From Myxococcales bacterium (GTDB taxonomy: Bacteria; Myxococcota_A; Polyangia; Polyangiales; Polyangiaceae): a DNA stretch of 64,000 nucleotides. The stretch is taken from positions 38,908 to 102,907 of the forward strand of contig SXNL01000061.1 of assembly GCA_005777185.1 (NCBI GenBank), read 5' to 3'. The position numbers were made by a program, and so were the translations under genes. Under the pieces are notes generated by a model. The model was not told the DNA's origin, made no database searches, and worked only from the letters and a program-made list of their open reading frames with translations. This document shows, one piece after another, positions 1 to 10,507 of the stretch. How positions within the stretch are numbered: position 1 is the stretch's first letter; each line of letters begins with the position of its first letter.

Positions 1-164
1 CGCTCGGGGCCATCGAGCTCGTGAACCCCCTCGACGGGACGCCGTTCCGCGAGGACGAGGGTAACGCGATGAGCTACATCGCCGAGCAGTTCGCCGAGTT
101 CATCGGGTCGCACGGCCTCGTCGTCGACCCGCAGAAGATCCTCCTCAGGTCTCGCGGGGGCTGA
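1..164 (+). CDS. C-terminal fragment of a GAF-domain-like protein (5' truncated by window)
   Basis: Open frame LGAIELVNPLDGTPFREDEGNAMSYIAEQFAEFIGSHGLVVDPQKILLRSRGG* ending at 164; the pattern resembles the end of a GAF domain. Confidence 0.6.
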   Translation, partial: LGAIELVNPLDGTPFREDEGNAMSYIAEQFAEFIGSHGLVVDPQKILLRSRGG

Positions 165-216
165 CCCGAGCACGTCGTTCTCCCGCCCGCGATCCCCGGG
201 GGCGGTGTGGTAGGTC

Positions 217-1788
217 TTGGGCGTGGACAAGACCCGGCAGGGGCGGCTGATCTCGTTCATCCTGCTGCCGGCCGTGCTGGTGGCCGTCGGGATCATCGCG
301 TACTTCACGTTCCGGACGACGCTCCAGATCGACACGCTCCGCCAGCAGTCCGTGCTCGAGACGACGCTGGCGCTCGCCAACGAGAAGGCGCACCGGCTCG
401 ACCGCCAGATCATCGACCAGGACAACGTCGTCCTCGCCATCGCGGATCCGGACGCGCTCGACCTCATCGCGGAGCGCTGGCTCCCCACGGCGGCCCGCGA
501 GACCCCGACGGTGCGCGCGATCGTGGTGCTCGACGATCGCAACACGGTGATCGCGTTCGCCTCGCGCGCGACCGGTTCGTTCAGGGACGAGGAGACGTTC
601 CGGCGCCTCCTCGTACACACCTTCCTGAGCGAGATGACCCTCGACGCGGTCCCCGTGGACGAGCTTCGCCACCTGCACCGCGGACACCGGAGCCAGAGCT
701 ACCTCGTGAGCTACTGGCGTCGCATGTCGCGGGGGCGCGCCTACCTGGTCGTCGCGTGGCACGACATCGGCCGCATCGTGAAGGAGACGCTGCCCACGCT
801 CTACGGGGACCGCCTCGGCGACGAGGAAGGCTTGGCCCCCCGCCCTCGCGTCCCGAGCCGCGCGAACGTCGTCGACGAGGAGGGCCGCATCATCTTCGGC
901 CCGCCGCTCCGCACCGGCGAGTTCACCGTCGGCGTGCGCTTCCCGACGACCCTCTACAACTGGCGCCTCCAGGTCTCGCCGCAGGCGAGCGAGGAGCTCG
1001 CGTCGCGCGTGCGCAATCGGCGCCTCCTCGAGATGTCGCTCGTGGGGCTCTCGGCCGTCGTCATCATCGCCGGGGTCGCCACCATCCTCGTGGCCGCCGA
1101 GCGCGAGCGGCGCATGAGCGCCGTGACGAGCGAGTTCGTCGCGAACGTGTCGCACGAGCTCAAGACGCCGCTCGCGCTCGTCCGGATGTTCGCCGAGATG
1201 CTCCAGACGGGCCGCGTCGCGCAGGAGAAGCGGCAGGAGTACCTCGACATCATCGTGCGGGAGAGCGAGCGCCTCTCGTCCCTCATCGAGAACGTGCTCG
1301 ACTTCGCGAAGCTCGAGCGCGGGCGGAAGGCGTACGAGAGGACCGAGGGGGACGTGGGGGCGGCCGTCCGGGAGGCCGTGGAGGTCTACCGTTACAGGAC
1401 CGAGCGCGAGAACGTCTCCGTGGAGATGGACATCGCGCCGGACCTCCCGCGCGTGCTCCTCGACGAGCGCGCCATCGGCCTGGCCGTCATCAACCTCGTG
1501 GACAACGCGCTCAAGTACGCGCGATCGCCGGTGATCCGGGTGCGCGTCGAGGGGCGCCGCAGGGACATCGCCGTGTCGGTCAGCGATCAGGGCCCGGGCG
1601 TCCCCCCGGAGGAGCGGCAGCGGATCTTCGAGCGCTTCGTCCGCGGCGCGCGCAAGGACGGCGCGCGCGGCACGGGCATCGGGCTCGCGCTCGTCCGCCA
1701 CGTCGCCGAGAGCCATGGCGGCAGGGCGTGGGTCGAGAGCGAGCCGTCCGGGGGGGCGTGCTTCGTCTTCACCGTCTCCCGCGCTTGA
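217..1788 (+). CDS. Membrane sensor histidine kinase
   Basis: N-terminal hydrophobic segment; H-box EFVANVSHELKTPLALVRMFAEML; N box VDNALKYA; G boxes DQGPGVP and GTGIGLALVRHV. Confidence 0.93.
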   Translation: MGVDKTRQGRLISFILLPAVLVAVGIIAYFTFRTTLQIDTLRQQSVLETTLALANEKAHRLDRQIIDQDNVVLAIADPDALDLIAERWLPTAARETPTVRAIVVLDDRNTVIAFASRATGSFRDEETFRRLLVHTFLSEMTLDAVPVDELRHLHRGHRSQSYLVSYWRRMSRGRAYLVVAWHDIGRIVKETLPTLYGDRLGDEEGLAPRPRVPSRANVVDEEGRIIFGPPLRTGEFTVGVRFPTTLYNWRLQVSPQASEELASRVRNRRLLEMSLVGLSAVVIIAGVATILVAAERERRMSAVTSEFVANVSHELKTPLALVRMFAEMLQTGRVAQEKRQEYLDIIVRESERLSSLIENVLDFAKLERGRKAYERTEGDVGAAVREAVEVYRYRTERENVSVEMDIAPDLPRVLLDERAIGLAVINLVDNALKYARSPVIRVRVEGRRRDIAVSVSDQGPGVPPEERQRIFERFVRGARKDGARGTGIGLALVRHVAESHGGRAWVESEPSGGACFVFTVSRA

Positions 1789-1794
1789 AGGTGG

Positions 1795-1809
1795 CCGCCC
1801 TGCGGGCGG
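1795..1809. terminator. Small GC hairpin after the histidine kinase gene
   Basis: CCGCCC-TGC-GGGCGG 6-bp stem, 7 nt after the stop codon; no T tract. Confidence 0.3.
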
Positions 1810-1952
1810 GGCGCGGGAACTCTTTCGCAATTGCGGGTTGACCTGGCGTCCACCTGCGATAACGTGTGGGGTGGTCGTCGGCCGACGATCCCAAAGGACA
1901 GATTTGATCAGGAGAGTCGTGACGGGAGCAAGCTCGCCGTCCGTTTGAGAGC

Positions 1953-2789
1953 ATGGGGAACGAAGAAGCGAAGCTGTTCGTGGCAGGGTTGCCCGACAGC
2001 ATGTCGGAAGACGGTCTGAGGCAGCTGTTCGAGGCGACTGGCGGCAAGGTGATGAACGTCAGCCTGCCCAAGGACCGGGCGACGGGGAGACCGCGCGGTT
2101 TTGGTTTCGTCACCCTCTCGACGCCCGAGGAGGCGCAAAGCGCGAGAGAGGCGCTCGACGGCTCCCTGCAGGCCGGGAAGTCCATCTCGGTGAGGCCGTT
2201 CCAGGCGGAGCCGCCGCGACGCGACGGTGCGGCGGGTCCGAGCAGCGGCCCGCCGCGCTCCAAGGGGCCGGGCCGGGCCAACGAGGACGAGCGCAAGATC
2301 TACGTCGGCAACCTCCCCTACGACTGTAGCCAGCAGGACATCGAGCAGCTCGTGAACAACGCCGCGGGCGAGGCCGGGACGGTCGCGCACGTGAGCCTCC
2401 CCGCGGGTCCCGACGGCCGGAAGAAGGGCTTCGGCTTCGTCCTCATGACGACCGTCGACGCCGCGAAGGCGGCCGTCACGGCCCTTCAGAGCGCGACCAT
2501 GCGCGGCCGGCCGCTGAAGGTGAACATGGCCCAGCCCAAGGCGGACCGGCCCCCGGGGGCCGGGTATGCCGGCGCCGGTGGCGGCGGCGGCGGCTATGGG
2601 GGTGGAGGCTTCGGCGGTCCCCCGATGGGGTTCCCCGGGAGCGCGCCCCTGCCTCCCCGCAAGACGTTCGACGAGCGCAAGCGGAAGACCGGCGGCCAGG
2701 CGGGCGAGGATGGGGCGCCCAGGCGTCGAAACGCCCGCGAGGAGCGGACCGATCGCAAGGACGACTGGTACGACGACGACAAGGACTGA
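1953..2789 (+). CDS. RNA-binding protein with two RRM domains, a Gly-rich linker and a basic tail
   Basis: Two RRMs with RNP1-like motifs (RGFGFVTL, KGFGFVLM) and RNP2-like motifs (LFVAGLP, IYVGNLP), then a GGGGGGYGGGGFGG linker. Confidence 0.92.
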   Translation: MGNEEAKLFVAGLPDSMSEDGLRQLFEATGGKVMNVSLPKDRATGRPRGFGFVTLSTPEEAQSAREALDGSLQAGKSISVRPFQAEPPRRDGAAGPSSGPPRSKGPGRANEDERKIYVGNLPYDCSQQDIEQLVNNAAGEAGTVAHVSLPAGPDGRKKGFGFVLMTTVDAAKAAVTALQSATMRGRPLKVNMAQPKADRPPGAGYAGAGGGGGGYGGGGFGGPPMGFPGSAPLPPRKTFDERKRKTGGQAGEDGAPRRRNAREERTDRKDDWYDDDKD

Positions 2790-2892
2790 GCCTCGGCTCG
2801 GACCGGCCCGTGGGACGCTAGGGAGCTGCCTGACTTGACAGCGGAAGGGAAACGAGCGACAAGGCCTGCCTTCTCGCCTTCGAGGAAGAGCC

Positions 2893-3054
2893 ATGCGTGA
2901 ACTCATCAAGATGACGTGCGCGAGCTGCCAGCGCGCGAACTACACGACGACCAAGAACAAGAAGACGATGTCGGAGAAATTCGAGATCAAGAAGTTCTGC
3001 CCGGCATGCCGGAAGCACCATCCCCACAAAGAGGGGAAGATCTCCAAGGGCTGA
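2893..3054 (+). CDS. rpmG: 50S ribosomal protein L33 (zinc-binding form)
   Basis: MRELIKMTCASCQRANYTTTKNKKTMSEKFEIKKFCPACRKHHPHKEGKISKG; paired CxxC motifs. Missed by the supplied ORF track because it is short. Confidence 0.93.
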   Translation: MRELIKMTCASCQRANYTTTKNKKTMSEKFEIKKFCPACRKHHPHKEGKISKG

Positions 3055-3160
3055 GCGTTCCTACACTTGAATACCTCACAGGGGCGGTGCGCGTTGGCCT
3101 CGCGCGCCCGCTGTGGTAAGAGCGGCACACCTTAGCGCGTACAGCGCCGTCGCGACGCTG

Positions 3161-4291
<1,131 letters not shown>

Positions 4292-4374
4292 GGCCTCGGG
4301 CTGCGACGGCCGAGAGGCCCTGTGCTCCCGCTCGCCCCACACCCGGCGGACACCTTCGCTGGAGGGATCGAAGC

Positions 4375-5253
4375 ATGACCCCCTGGAAGCGCTACCGTGA
4401 GATCGCGATCGTCGTCGTGCTGCTGGCGGTGCCGTTCTTCTTCCTGAACGCCAAGATGAAGAAGGGCGAGAACCTGAACGCCCTCGACCGCGCCGTCGTG
4501 CGCGTGAGCGCGCCCATCGAGTTCGGGGCCGCGGGCATCGCGCGCGGCGTGTCGAACGTGCTCGAGAGCTACGTGTACCTCGTCGACGTGAAGGCCGACA
4601 ACGAGCGCCTTGCGTACGACAACGCGCGCCTGCGCGAGACGGTGCACCGCCTCGAGCAGAAGGAGGGGGAGAACCGCGAGCTACGTCGCCTGCTGCAGCT
4701 CCGCGAGGCCACCCCCGGTGACACCGTGAGCGCGCAGGTGACCAGCAAGGACCACGTCGAGTTCTTCCGCGTCGCGCGGATGAAGCTCGACCGCGGCTCC
4801 GCGGCGATCCGCCCCCACATGCCCATCATCTCGCCGGATGGCGTCGTCGGCTCGGTGCTGCATGTCGCGGGCGACGCCATCGATGTGCAGCTCGCGGTCG
4901 ACGCCGCCTTCGGCGTGGACGTCGAGGACGAGCGGACCCACGCACGCGGCTTCGTACGCGGTACGGGCGACCCCGCGCGGTACGCGTGCAAGGTCGAGAT
5001 GGTCGACTCACGCGACGAGGTCGAGATCGGCGACCTGCTGGTCACGAGCGGCAAGGGCAAGTGGTTCCCGCGAGGGATCCCCGTGGCCCGCGTGCGCAAG
5101 GTCACCAAGCGGGAGCTCGGACGCGACCAGGAGGTCGAGGCCATCCCCACGGTCAACTTCTCCCGCCTGGAGAACGTCCTCATCCTGGTGACCCCGCCCG
5201 GCGAGCAGAACCAGCCAAAGGGCTCTCCGGCGGCCACAGCGAAGGGGCGCTGA
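4375..5253 (+). CDS. mreC: Rod shape-determining protein MreC
   Basis: N-terminal TM, coiled coil (LRETVHRLEQKEGENRELRRLLQL) and MreC beta domain (PIISPDGVVGSVLHV); position in mre operon. Confidence 0.95.
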   Translation: MTPWKRYREIAIVVVLLAVPFFFLNAKMKKGENLNALDRAVVRVSAPIEFGAAGIARGVSNVLESYVYLVDVKADNERLAYDNARLRETVHRLEQKEGENRELRRLLQLREATPGDTVSAQVTSKDHVEFFRVARMKLDRGSAAIRPHMPIISPDGVVGSVLHVAGDAIDVQLAVDAAFGVDVEDERTHARGFVRGTGDPARYACKVEMVDSRDEVEIGDLLVTSGKGKWFPRGIPVARVRKVTKRELGRDQEVEAIPTVNFSRLENVLILVTPPGEQNQPKGSPAATAKGR

Positions 5254-5254
5254 C

Positions 5255-5851
5255 GTGCGCAATACGGCGTTCTTCGTGGCGGGCGCGGTGCTCCTCTTCC
5301 TTCAGTCGCACGTGTTCCGGCTCGTCGCGATGGTCGAGCGCGGGATCGGGTGGCTGCTCGCGGTGGTCCACCTCAGGACCCCCGTGCCGGGGGCGGAGTT
5401 CTCGATCCCGGGGCTGGTCCCCTCGCTCGTGCTCCCGCTCATCATCTTCATGGGCGTGCACGAGTACTCCCTCGCGCGCGGGGCCGGCGTCGTGTTCGCG
5501 CTCGGGTACCTGACGGACCTCCTCGGCATCGCGCCGGTGGGGCTCTACACCTTCACCTACGTCGCGATCTTCGTGCTCGCGCGGTCGGCCGGCGTGCGGC
5601 TCGCGACGCAGACGCGCTGGATGCAGGTCGTCCTGGTGTTCGCGTTCGCGCTTCTCGAGAGCGTCATCGTGCTCGTCCTGCTCGCCATCTTCGGGAAGGA
5701 CGCCTCCGTGCCGAGGATGATCTACCCGATGATCCTCCCGCACACGCTCGTCACGGGGGCGGTGTCTCCGCTCGTGTTCCTCGTCGCGCAGCGCCTCCAT
5801 GTCGCGACCCAGCTCGCGCCGCGGACCGAGCTCGGCGGGGGCCCGCCGTGA
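5255..5851 (+). CDS. mreD: Rod shape-determining protein MreD
   Basis: Polytopic small membrane protein directly after mreC, GTG start. Confidence 0.9.
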   Translation: MRNTAFFVAGAVLLFLQSHVFRLVAMVERGIGWLLAVVHLRTPVPGAEFSIPGLVPSLVLPLIIFMGVHEYSLARGAGVVFALGYLTDLLGIAPVGLYTFTYVAIFVLARSAGVRLATQTRWMQVVLVFAFALLESVIVLVLLAIFGKDASVPRMIYPMILPHTLVTGAVSPLVFLVAQRLHVATQLAPRTELGGGPP

Positions 5852-7830
5852 ACCGCCTCCTCGTCCCGCGGTCGGACGTCAGCGAGTTCCGCAAGCGCTA
5901 CCGCTGGCTGTCGCTCGTGGCGGTCATCGCATTCCTCGCGGTGACGGGGCGCCTGTTCCAGCTCCAGGTCGTCAAAGGCGGCGACTACGAGCGCATGGCG
6001 CACGAGAACATCATCCGCAGGGTCAACGTGCCGACGACGCGCGGCGTGATTCGCGACGGCGCCGGGCGCATCCTCGCGTCCAGCCGACCCGCGTACAACG
6101 TGTACCTCGTGCCGGGACGCGCGATGCCGAGCGCGCGCCCCCCGAAGACCAGCCGCGTGGACGGGCCGGACACCCTGGCGCGGATCTGCGACGTGCTCCG
6201 TCTGAACCCAGAGGAGCGTGCGCGCCTCACGACGCGGATCAAGGAGGCCTGCCTCACGGACGACGACAAGTCCCCGTGCTGGCACCGCGTCCTCGTGCGC
6301 GAAGACCTCTCGCGCGACATCGTCGCCGAGCTGAAGCAGCACCAGACCGAGCTCGCCGGCGCCGACGTCGTGCAGACGCCGATCCGCTTCTACCCGTACC
6401 GCACGACGGGCGCGCACCTCCTCGGGTACATCGCCGAGATCGACGCCGAGACGCTCGCGCGCTACCGGCCTGCAGGGTCGGAGGCGCTGTCCACGGAGGA
6501 GCACCAGAAGCTCAACCCCCTGGGCTACGAGGCCGGAGACACCATCGGCGCGACGGGCGTGGAGCGCGCGTGGGAGAGCCACCTCCGCGGCCAGCGCGGG
6601 TGGGAGAAGCGCGTGGTCGACGCCCACGGCCGGCACCGTACGGGGGCGGCCGCGGAGCGCCTCCTCGACAAGCCGTCGCGCCAGGATCCCATCCCGGGGC
6701 GGGACCTTCGCCTCACGATCGACATCGATCTGATGCAGTCGATCGAGAAGGCGATGCGCGTCCATCTGGCCGGCGCCGTCGTCGTGGTCGAAGTGAAGAC
6801 CGGCCGGCTCCTCGCCCTGTACTCGAAGCCCGTGTTCGATCCCAACGATCTCTCGGGCGCGGGCGGCCGGGAGCGCATCCGCGAGACGGTCGGCAAGCTG
6901 TACACCGATCCGCTTCGTCCGATGCTCGACAAGACGATGAGCGGCGCGTTCCAGCCCGGCTCCACGTTCAAGCCCTTCTCGGCCCTCGCCGCGCTCGAGA
7001 ACCACATCCTCAAACCCGAGGATTCCATGCGGTGCGACGGCTACCTGTCCTTCGGGCGTCGCGTGTTCCACTGCAGCCACGTGCACGGACCCGTGTCGAT
7101 GAAGGACGCCATCGCCCAGAGCTGCAACACGTACTTCTTCAAGCTCGGCGAGTCGGTCGGCATGGATCGCATCGCGCGCGTCGCGACGGAGTTCGGGCTC
7201 GGGCAGAAGACCGGCATCGGCGTCAACCCGGAGTCGCCCGGACGCATCCCCACGCGCTCCTGGTACGCGCTCCGCTACAAGGGCCAGTTCCGCATCGGCT
7301 TCACCCTGAACACGTCGATCGGCCAGGGCGCCACCACCGTGACGCCGCTCCAGCTCGCGCTCGCGTACGCGGCCATGGCCAACGGCGGCACGGTCTACAT
7401 GCCCGAGCTCGTGCGGTCGGTCGAGACGGCCGACGGCGAGGTCGTCCAGGAGTTCCCGCCGCGGGCGCGCCAGAAGGCGCGGGTCGCGACGGAGAACCTG
7501 GCCCGCGTGAACGACGCGCTCCACGCCGTCGTCAACGACCCCCGGGGCACGGCGTACCCCGTGCGCGATCCGGGCCTCGACATCGCGGGGAAGACCGGCA
7601 CCGCGCAGACGGGGTACGTCGCGAGCCCCGACGACGATCCCAAGCAGGCGTACTACTACACGCGCGATCACGCCTGGTTCGCGGCGTTCGCGCCGGCCAA
7701 AGCGCCGGAGATCGCGGTCGTCGTCCTGGTCGAGCACGGCGGGTCCGGGCCCACACAGGCGGCGCCGGTGGCGATCCAGATCGTCCGCGAGCACGCGCGC
7801 ATCGCCGCGTCGCGGAAGGGCGGCCCGTGA
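5848..7830 (+). CDS. mrdA: Penicillin-binding protein 2 (mrdA)
   Basis: TM plus dimerisation region, SGAFQPGSTFKPFSALAAL (SxxK), SCN (AQSCNTYFFKLG), KTGTAQ; GTG start at 5848 overlapping mreD. Confidence 0.95.
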   Translation: MNRLLVPRSDVSEFRKRYRWLSLVAVIAFLAVTGRLFQLQVVKGGDYERMAHENIIRRVNVPTTRGVIRDGAGRILASSRPAYNVYLVPGRAMPSARPPKTSRVDGPDTLARICDVLRLNPEERARLTTRIKEACLTDDDKSPCWHRVLVREDLSRDIVAELKQHQTELAGADVVQTPIRFYPYRTTGAHLLGYIAEIDAETLARYRPAGSEALSTEEHQKLNPLGYEAGDTIGATGVERAWESHLRGQRGWEKRVVDAHGRHRTGAAAERLLDKPSRQDPIPGRDLRLTIDIDLMQSIEKAMRVHLAGAVVVVEVKTGRLLALYSKPVFDPNDLSGAGGRERIRETVGKLYTDPLRPMLDKTMSGAFQPGSTFKPFSALAALENHILKPEDSMRCDGYLSFGRRVFHCSHVHGPVSMKDAIAQSCNTYFFKLGESVGMDRIARVATEFGLGQKTGIGVNPESPGRIPTRSWYALRYKGQFRIGFTLNTSIGQGATTVTPLQLALAYAAMANGGTVYMPELVRSVETADGEVVQEFPPRARQKARVATENLARVNDALHAVVNDPRGTAYPVRDPGLDIAGKTGTAQTGYVASPDDDPKQAYYYTRDHAWFAAFAPAKAPEIAVVVLVEHGGSGPTQAAPVAIQIVREHARIAASRKGGP

Positions 7831-8924
7831 AGACCTTCGCGCGGACGCGCGACAACTTCGACTGGGTCCTGTTCCTGACGAGCGCCGTGCTCGCTGTCAT
7901 CGGCGTGATCAACCTGTACTCCGCGACGAGCGTGTCGCGCGCCGCGTTGTCCGAGGTCTACATCCAGCAGGTCTACTGCCTCGTGCTCGGGGGGATCTTC
8001 GCGACGATGGTCGCGGCGATCGACTACCGGCACTTCGAGCGGTTCGGCTACGTGCTGTACGGGCTCGGCGTCATCTTCCTGATGCTCGTCTTCGTCCTCG
8101 GCAAGGACATCCGCGGGAGCTCGCGGTGGATCTACATCGGGAGCTTCAGCTTCCAGCCGAGCGAGTTCATGAAGATCTTCCTCATCATCGCGCTCGCCAA
8201 GCACCTGCACGACGACCCGAAGAGCGAAGGGCGGACCCTCAAGGATCTCGTCCTGCCCGCCGCCCTCGCCGCGGTGCCGATGGCCCTCGTGCTGAAGCAA
8301 CCGGACCTCGGAACGGCGCTCATCCTCGGGCTCATCTTCGCGACCGTATGCCTCCTCACGCGCATCGCCTGGCGCAGCCTCGCCACGCTCGCGGTCTCCG
8401 GCGCGGTGCTGTTCCCGCTGGTGTGGAGCTACGTCCTCAAGGACTACCAGAAGAAGCGCGTCACCGATTTTCTCAACCCGGACGCCAACATCCTGGGCTC
8501 GGGGTGGCACGCGCACCACGCGCGCATCGCGATCGGCAACGGCCAGTGGACCGGCCAGGGCTTCATGAAGGGATCGCAGAACCAGCACCTCTTCCTGCCA
8601 GACCAGCACTCGGACTTCCCGTTCGCCGTGTTCGCCGAGGACTGGGGCTTCCTCGGCTCGGTGCTCCTCGTCGCGCTCTACGCGCTGCTCGTGCTCTGGT
8701 CCGTACGCATCGCGCAGAGCGCGAAGGACCGGTTCGGCGCGGTCCTCGCGATCGGCGTCGGATCGCTCGTGTTCTGGCACGCGTTCTTCAACCTGGGGAT
8801 GGTCGTCGGGATCCTCCCCGTCGTGGGCGTGACGCTGCCGCTGTTCTCGGCCGGAGGATCGAGCGTTCTCACCGTGATGATCGGCATCGGCCTGCTCATG
8901 AACGTGAGCATGAGGAAGTTCTGA
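7827..8924 (+). CDS. rodA: RodA SEDS peptidoglycan polymerase
   Basis: Polytopic SEDS protein (WIYIGSFSFQPSEFMKI, LPDQHSDFPFAVFAEDWGFLGS, GVTLPLFSAGGSSVL); GTGA overlap with mrdA. Confidence 0.96.
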   Translation: MKTFARTRDNFDWVLFLTSAVLAVIGVINLYSATSVSRAALSEVYIQQVYCLVLGGIFATMVAAIDYRHFERFGYVLYGLGVIFLMLVFVLGKDIRGSSRWIYIGSFSFQPSEFMKIFLIIALAKHLHDDPKSEGRTLKDLVLPAALAAVPMALVLKQPDLGTALILGLIFATVCLLTRIAWRSLATLAVSGAVLFPLVWSYVLKDYQKKRVTDFLNPDANILGSGWHAHHARIAIGNGQWTGQGFMKGSQNQHLFLPDQHSDFPFAVFAEDWGFLGSVLLVALYALLVLWSVRIAQSAKDRFGAVLAIGVGSLVFWHAFFNLGMVVGILPVVGVTLPLFSAGGSSVLTVMIGIGLLMNVSMRKF

Positions 8925-8940
8925 GGGGCCCCCGCCGTAT

Positions 8941-8963
8941 CAGGTAGGAGAGGGTCCTACCTG
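8941..8963. terminator. Hairpin downstream of rodA
   Basis: Perfect CAGGTAGGA-GAGGG-TCCTACCTG (9-bp stem, 5-nt loop), 17 nt after the stop; no T tract. Confidence 0.5.
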
Positions 8964-9137
8964 TCCACGCAGCCCTGATGCGCGCCAAAGAAAGCGCGGT
9001 AACATGTCTGTCCGCGGACGGGCCGTCGATGGACCACAGCGCAGCCGGTGGACCAGGCGATGTCCAGGGCAACCAACACGATTCTCCCCGTTTCTTGGCA
9101 CGAGATCACGGCACAGACGGTGCAACCAAGGGTCCGC

Positions 9138-10484
9138 ATGAAGCCACGCGCAAGCCTCCTCGTCTTTCTTGGGATCTCTCTCGGGCTCGTCGGTGCGGCC
9201 TGCTCCAGCACCCACCAGGCGCTGCCAGGCGCCGGGACGTCGGGCCCGGGCGCCGGTACGGACGGCGGGACGGGGCCCGGCACGACGCCCGGCATCCCGT
9301 GCGACGTCGACGCGATCCTCCAGAAGAGCTGCCGCTCGTGCCACGCGGCGACCCCGACGTTCGGAGCGCCGATGCCGCTGGTCACGCACGCCGATCTGCT
9401 GGCGGACTCGAGGAGCGCGCCGGGCAAGAAGGTCTACGAGCGGGTCGGGGCGCGCATCCACGACGACAAGGCGCCGATGCCCCAGCCTCCCAACCCGCGC
9501 CTCGGGCAGGCCGAGATGGCGACGCTCGACGCGTGGATCGCGAAGGGTGCCCCGGCGGGCGCTGGCGCGTGCTCGACGACCCCGGTCGATCCCGGGGTGA
9601 AGCCGCTCTCCTGCACGCCCGACCAGAAGATCCGCCCCGCGTCGAGGTTCTCGGTGCCGCCGCTGTCGGCGACCGACCCGGATCTGTACGTGTGCTACGG
9701 GTTCGACACCACCGCGCCGTCGAAGCGACACGTGATCGCGGGCGCGCCGAAGGTCGACAACGCCAAGGTCGTTCACCATATCCTGCTCTACCAGGCGGAC
9801 GCAGCGGTGGACGGCACGCCGAAGCCGTGCGGCGCGGGCGGTGGCCAGGGATGGCGCCTCGTCACGGGCTGGGCCCCCGGCGGCGGGAACTTCGAGCTTC
9901 CGCCCGAGGCGGGCTTCGCGGAGGAGCAGGGCACGACCCACTGGGCGATGCAGATCCACTACAACAACGGGACCGGCCTGACCGGCGAGCTCGACGAGAC
10001 GGGCTTCGACCTGTGCACGACCGACCAGCTCCGGCCGAACGACGCCGACATCATGGCGACCGGCACGGTGCAGATCAACATCCCGCCGCACAGCACCACG
10101 CAGACGACCTGCGAGTTCACCGTGCCGACCACGCTGGGTGGCCAGACGCTCAAGGTCATCGGCTCATCCGCGCACATGCACCGGCTCGGCGTGGCCCAGT
10201 ACGCCAAGCGTGTGCGTGGCGGCGTCGAGACGACCATCCTCGACGCGCCCGCCTTCAGCTTCCAGAACGGCGCGGGCGTGCAGAAGGTGGATGTCGACAT
10301 CCAGCCCGGCGACACCATCCGGACGATGTGCAAGTGGAAGAACACCGGCAGTCAGGAGGTCAAGTTCGGCGAGGGCACCGGCGACGAGATGTGCTTCGCG
10401 TTCATGACCTACTATCCGAAGATCACCGTGCCGCAGTTCAGGTGGGCGTTGCCGGCGGCCCCGATCGTGAGCAAGTGCAAGTGA
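9138..10484 (+). CDS. Lipoprotein with cytochrome-c-like CxxCH region fused to a copper type II (PHM/DBH-like) monooxygenase domain
   Basis: Lipobox LVGAACSS; LQKSCRSCHAATP heme motif; HHILLY, THWAMQIHYNN, GSSAHMHRLG and DEMCFAFMTYYP resembling the Cu-ligand blocks of PHM-family enzymes. Confidence 0.85.
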   Translation: MKPRASLLVFLGISLGLVGAACSSTHQALPGAGTSGPGAGTDGGTGPGTTPGIPCDVDAILQKSCRSCHAATPTFGAPMPLVTHADLLADSRSAPGKKVYERVGARIHDDKAPMPQPPNPRLGQAEMATLDAWIAKGAPAGAGACSTTPVDPGVKPLSCTPDQKIRPASRFSVPPLSATDPDLYVCYGFDTTAPSKRHVIAGAPKVDNAKVVHHILLYQADAAVDGTPKPCGAGGGQGWRLVTGWAPGGGNFELPPEAGFAEEQGTTHWAMQIHYNNGTGLTGELDETGFDLCTTDQLRPNDADIMATGTVQINIPPHSTTQTTCEFTVPTTLGGQTLKVIGSSAHMHRLGVAQYAKRVRGGVETTILDAPAFSFQNGAGVQKVDVDIQPGDTIRTMCKWKNTGSQEVKFGEGTGDEMCFAFMTYYPKITVPQFRWALPAAPIVSKCK

Positions 10485-10507
10485 GCGAAGACGCCACCCC
10501 CTGAGGG

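Noticed and set aside
145-1830. Long antisense ORF (561 aa, - strand) over the histidine kinase, and the many similar ORFs in the track (for example 5722-7794 -, 12273-14219 +, 38603-41869 +, 43681-47490 +)
   Set aside because: They mirror real genes in high-GC DNA, have Arg/Ala/Asp/His-rich low-complexity translations, no recognisable domains and no consistent start signals.
1838-1863. TTGACC ... GATAAC promoter-like pair upstream of the RRM gene
   Set aside because: Spacer is only 14 nt, too short for a standard sigma-70 promoter.
2835-2863. Perfect TTGACA -35-like element upstream of rpmG
   Set aside because: The expected -10 position (GACAAG) is weak; position is plausible but not enough to list as a feature.
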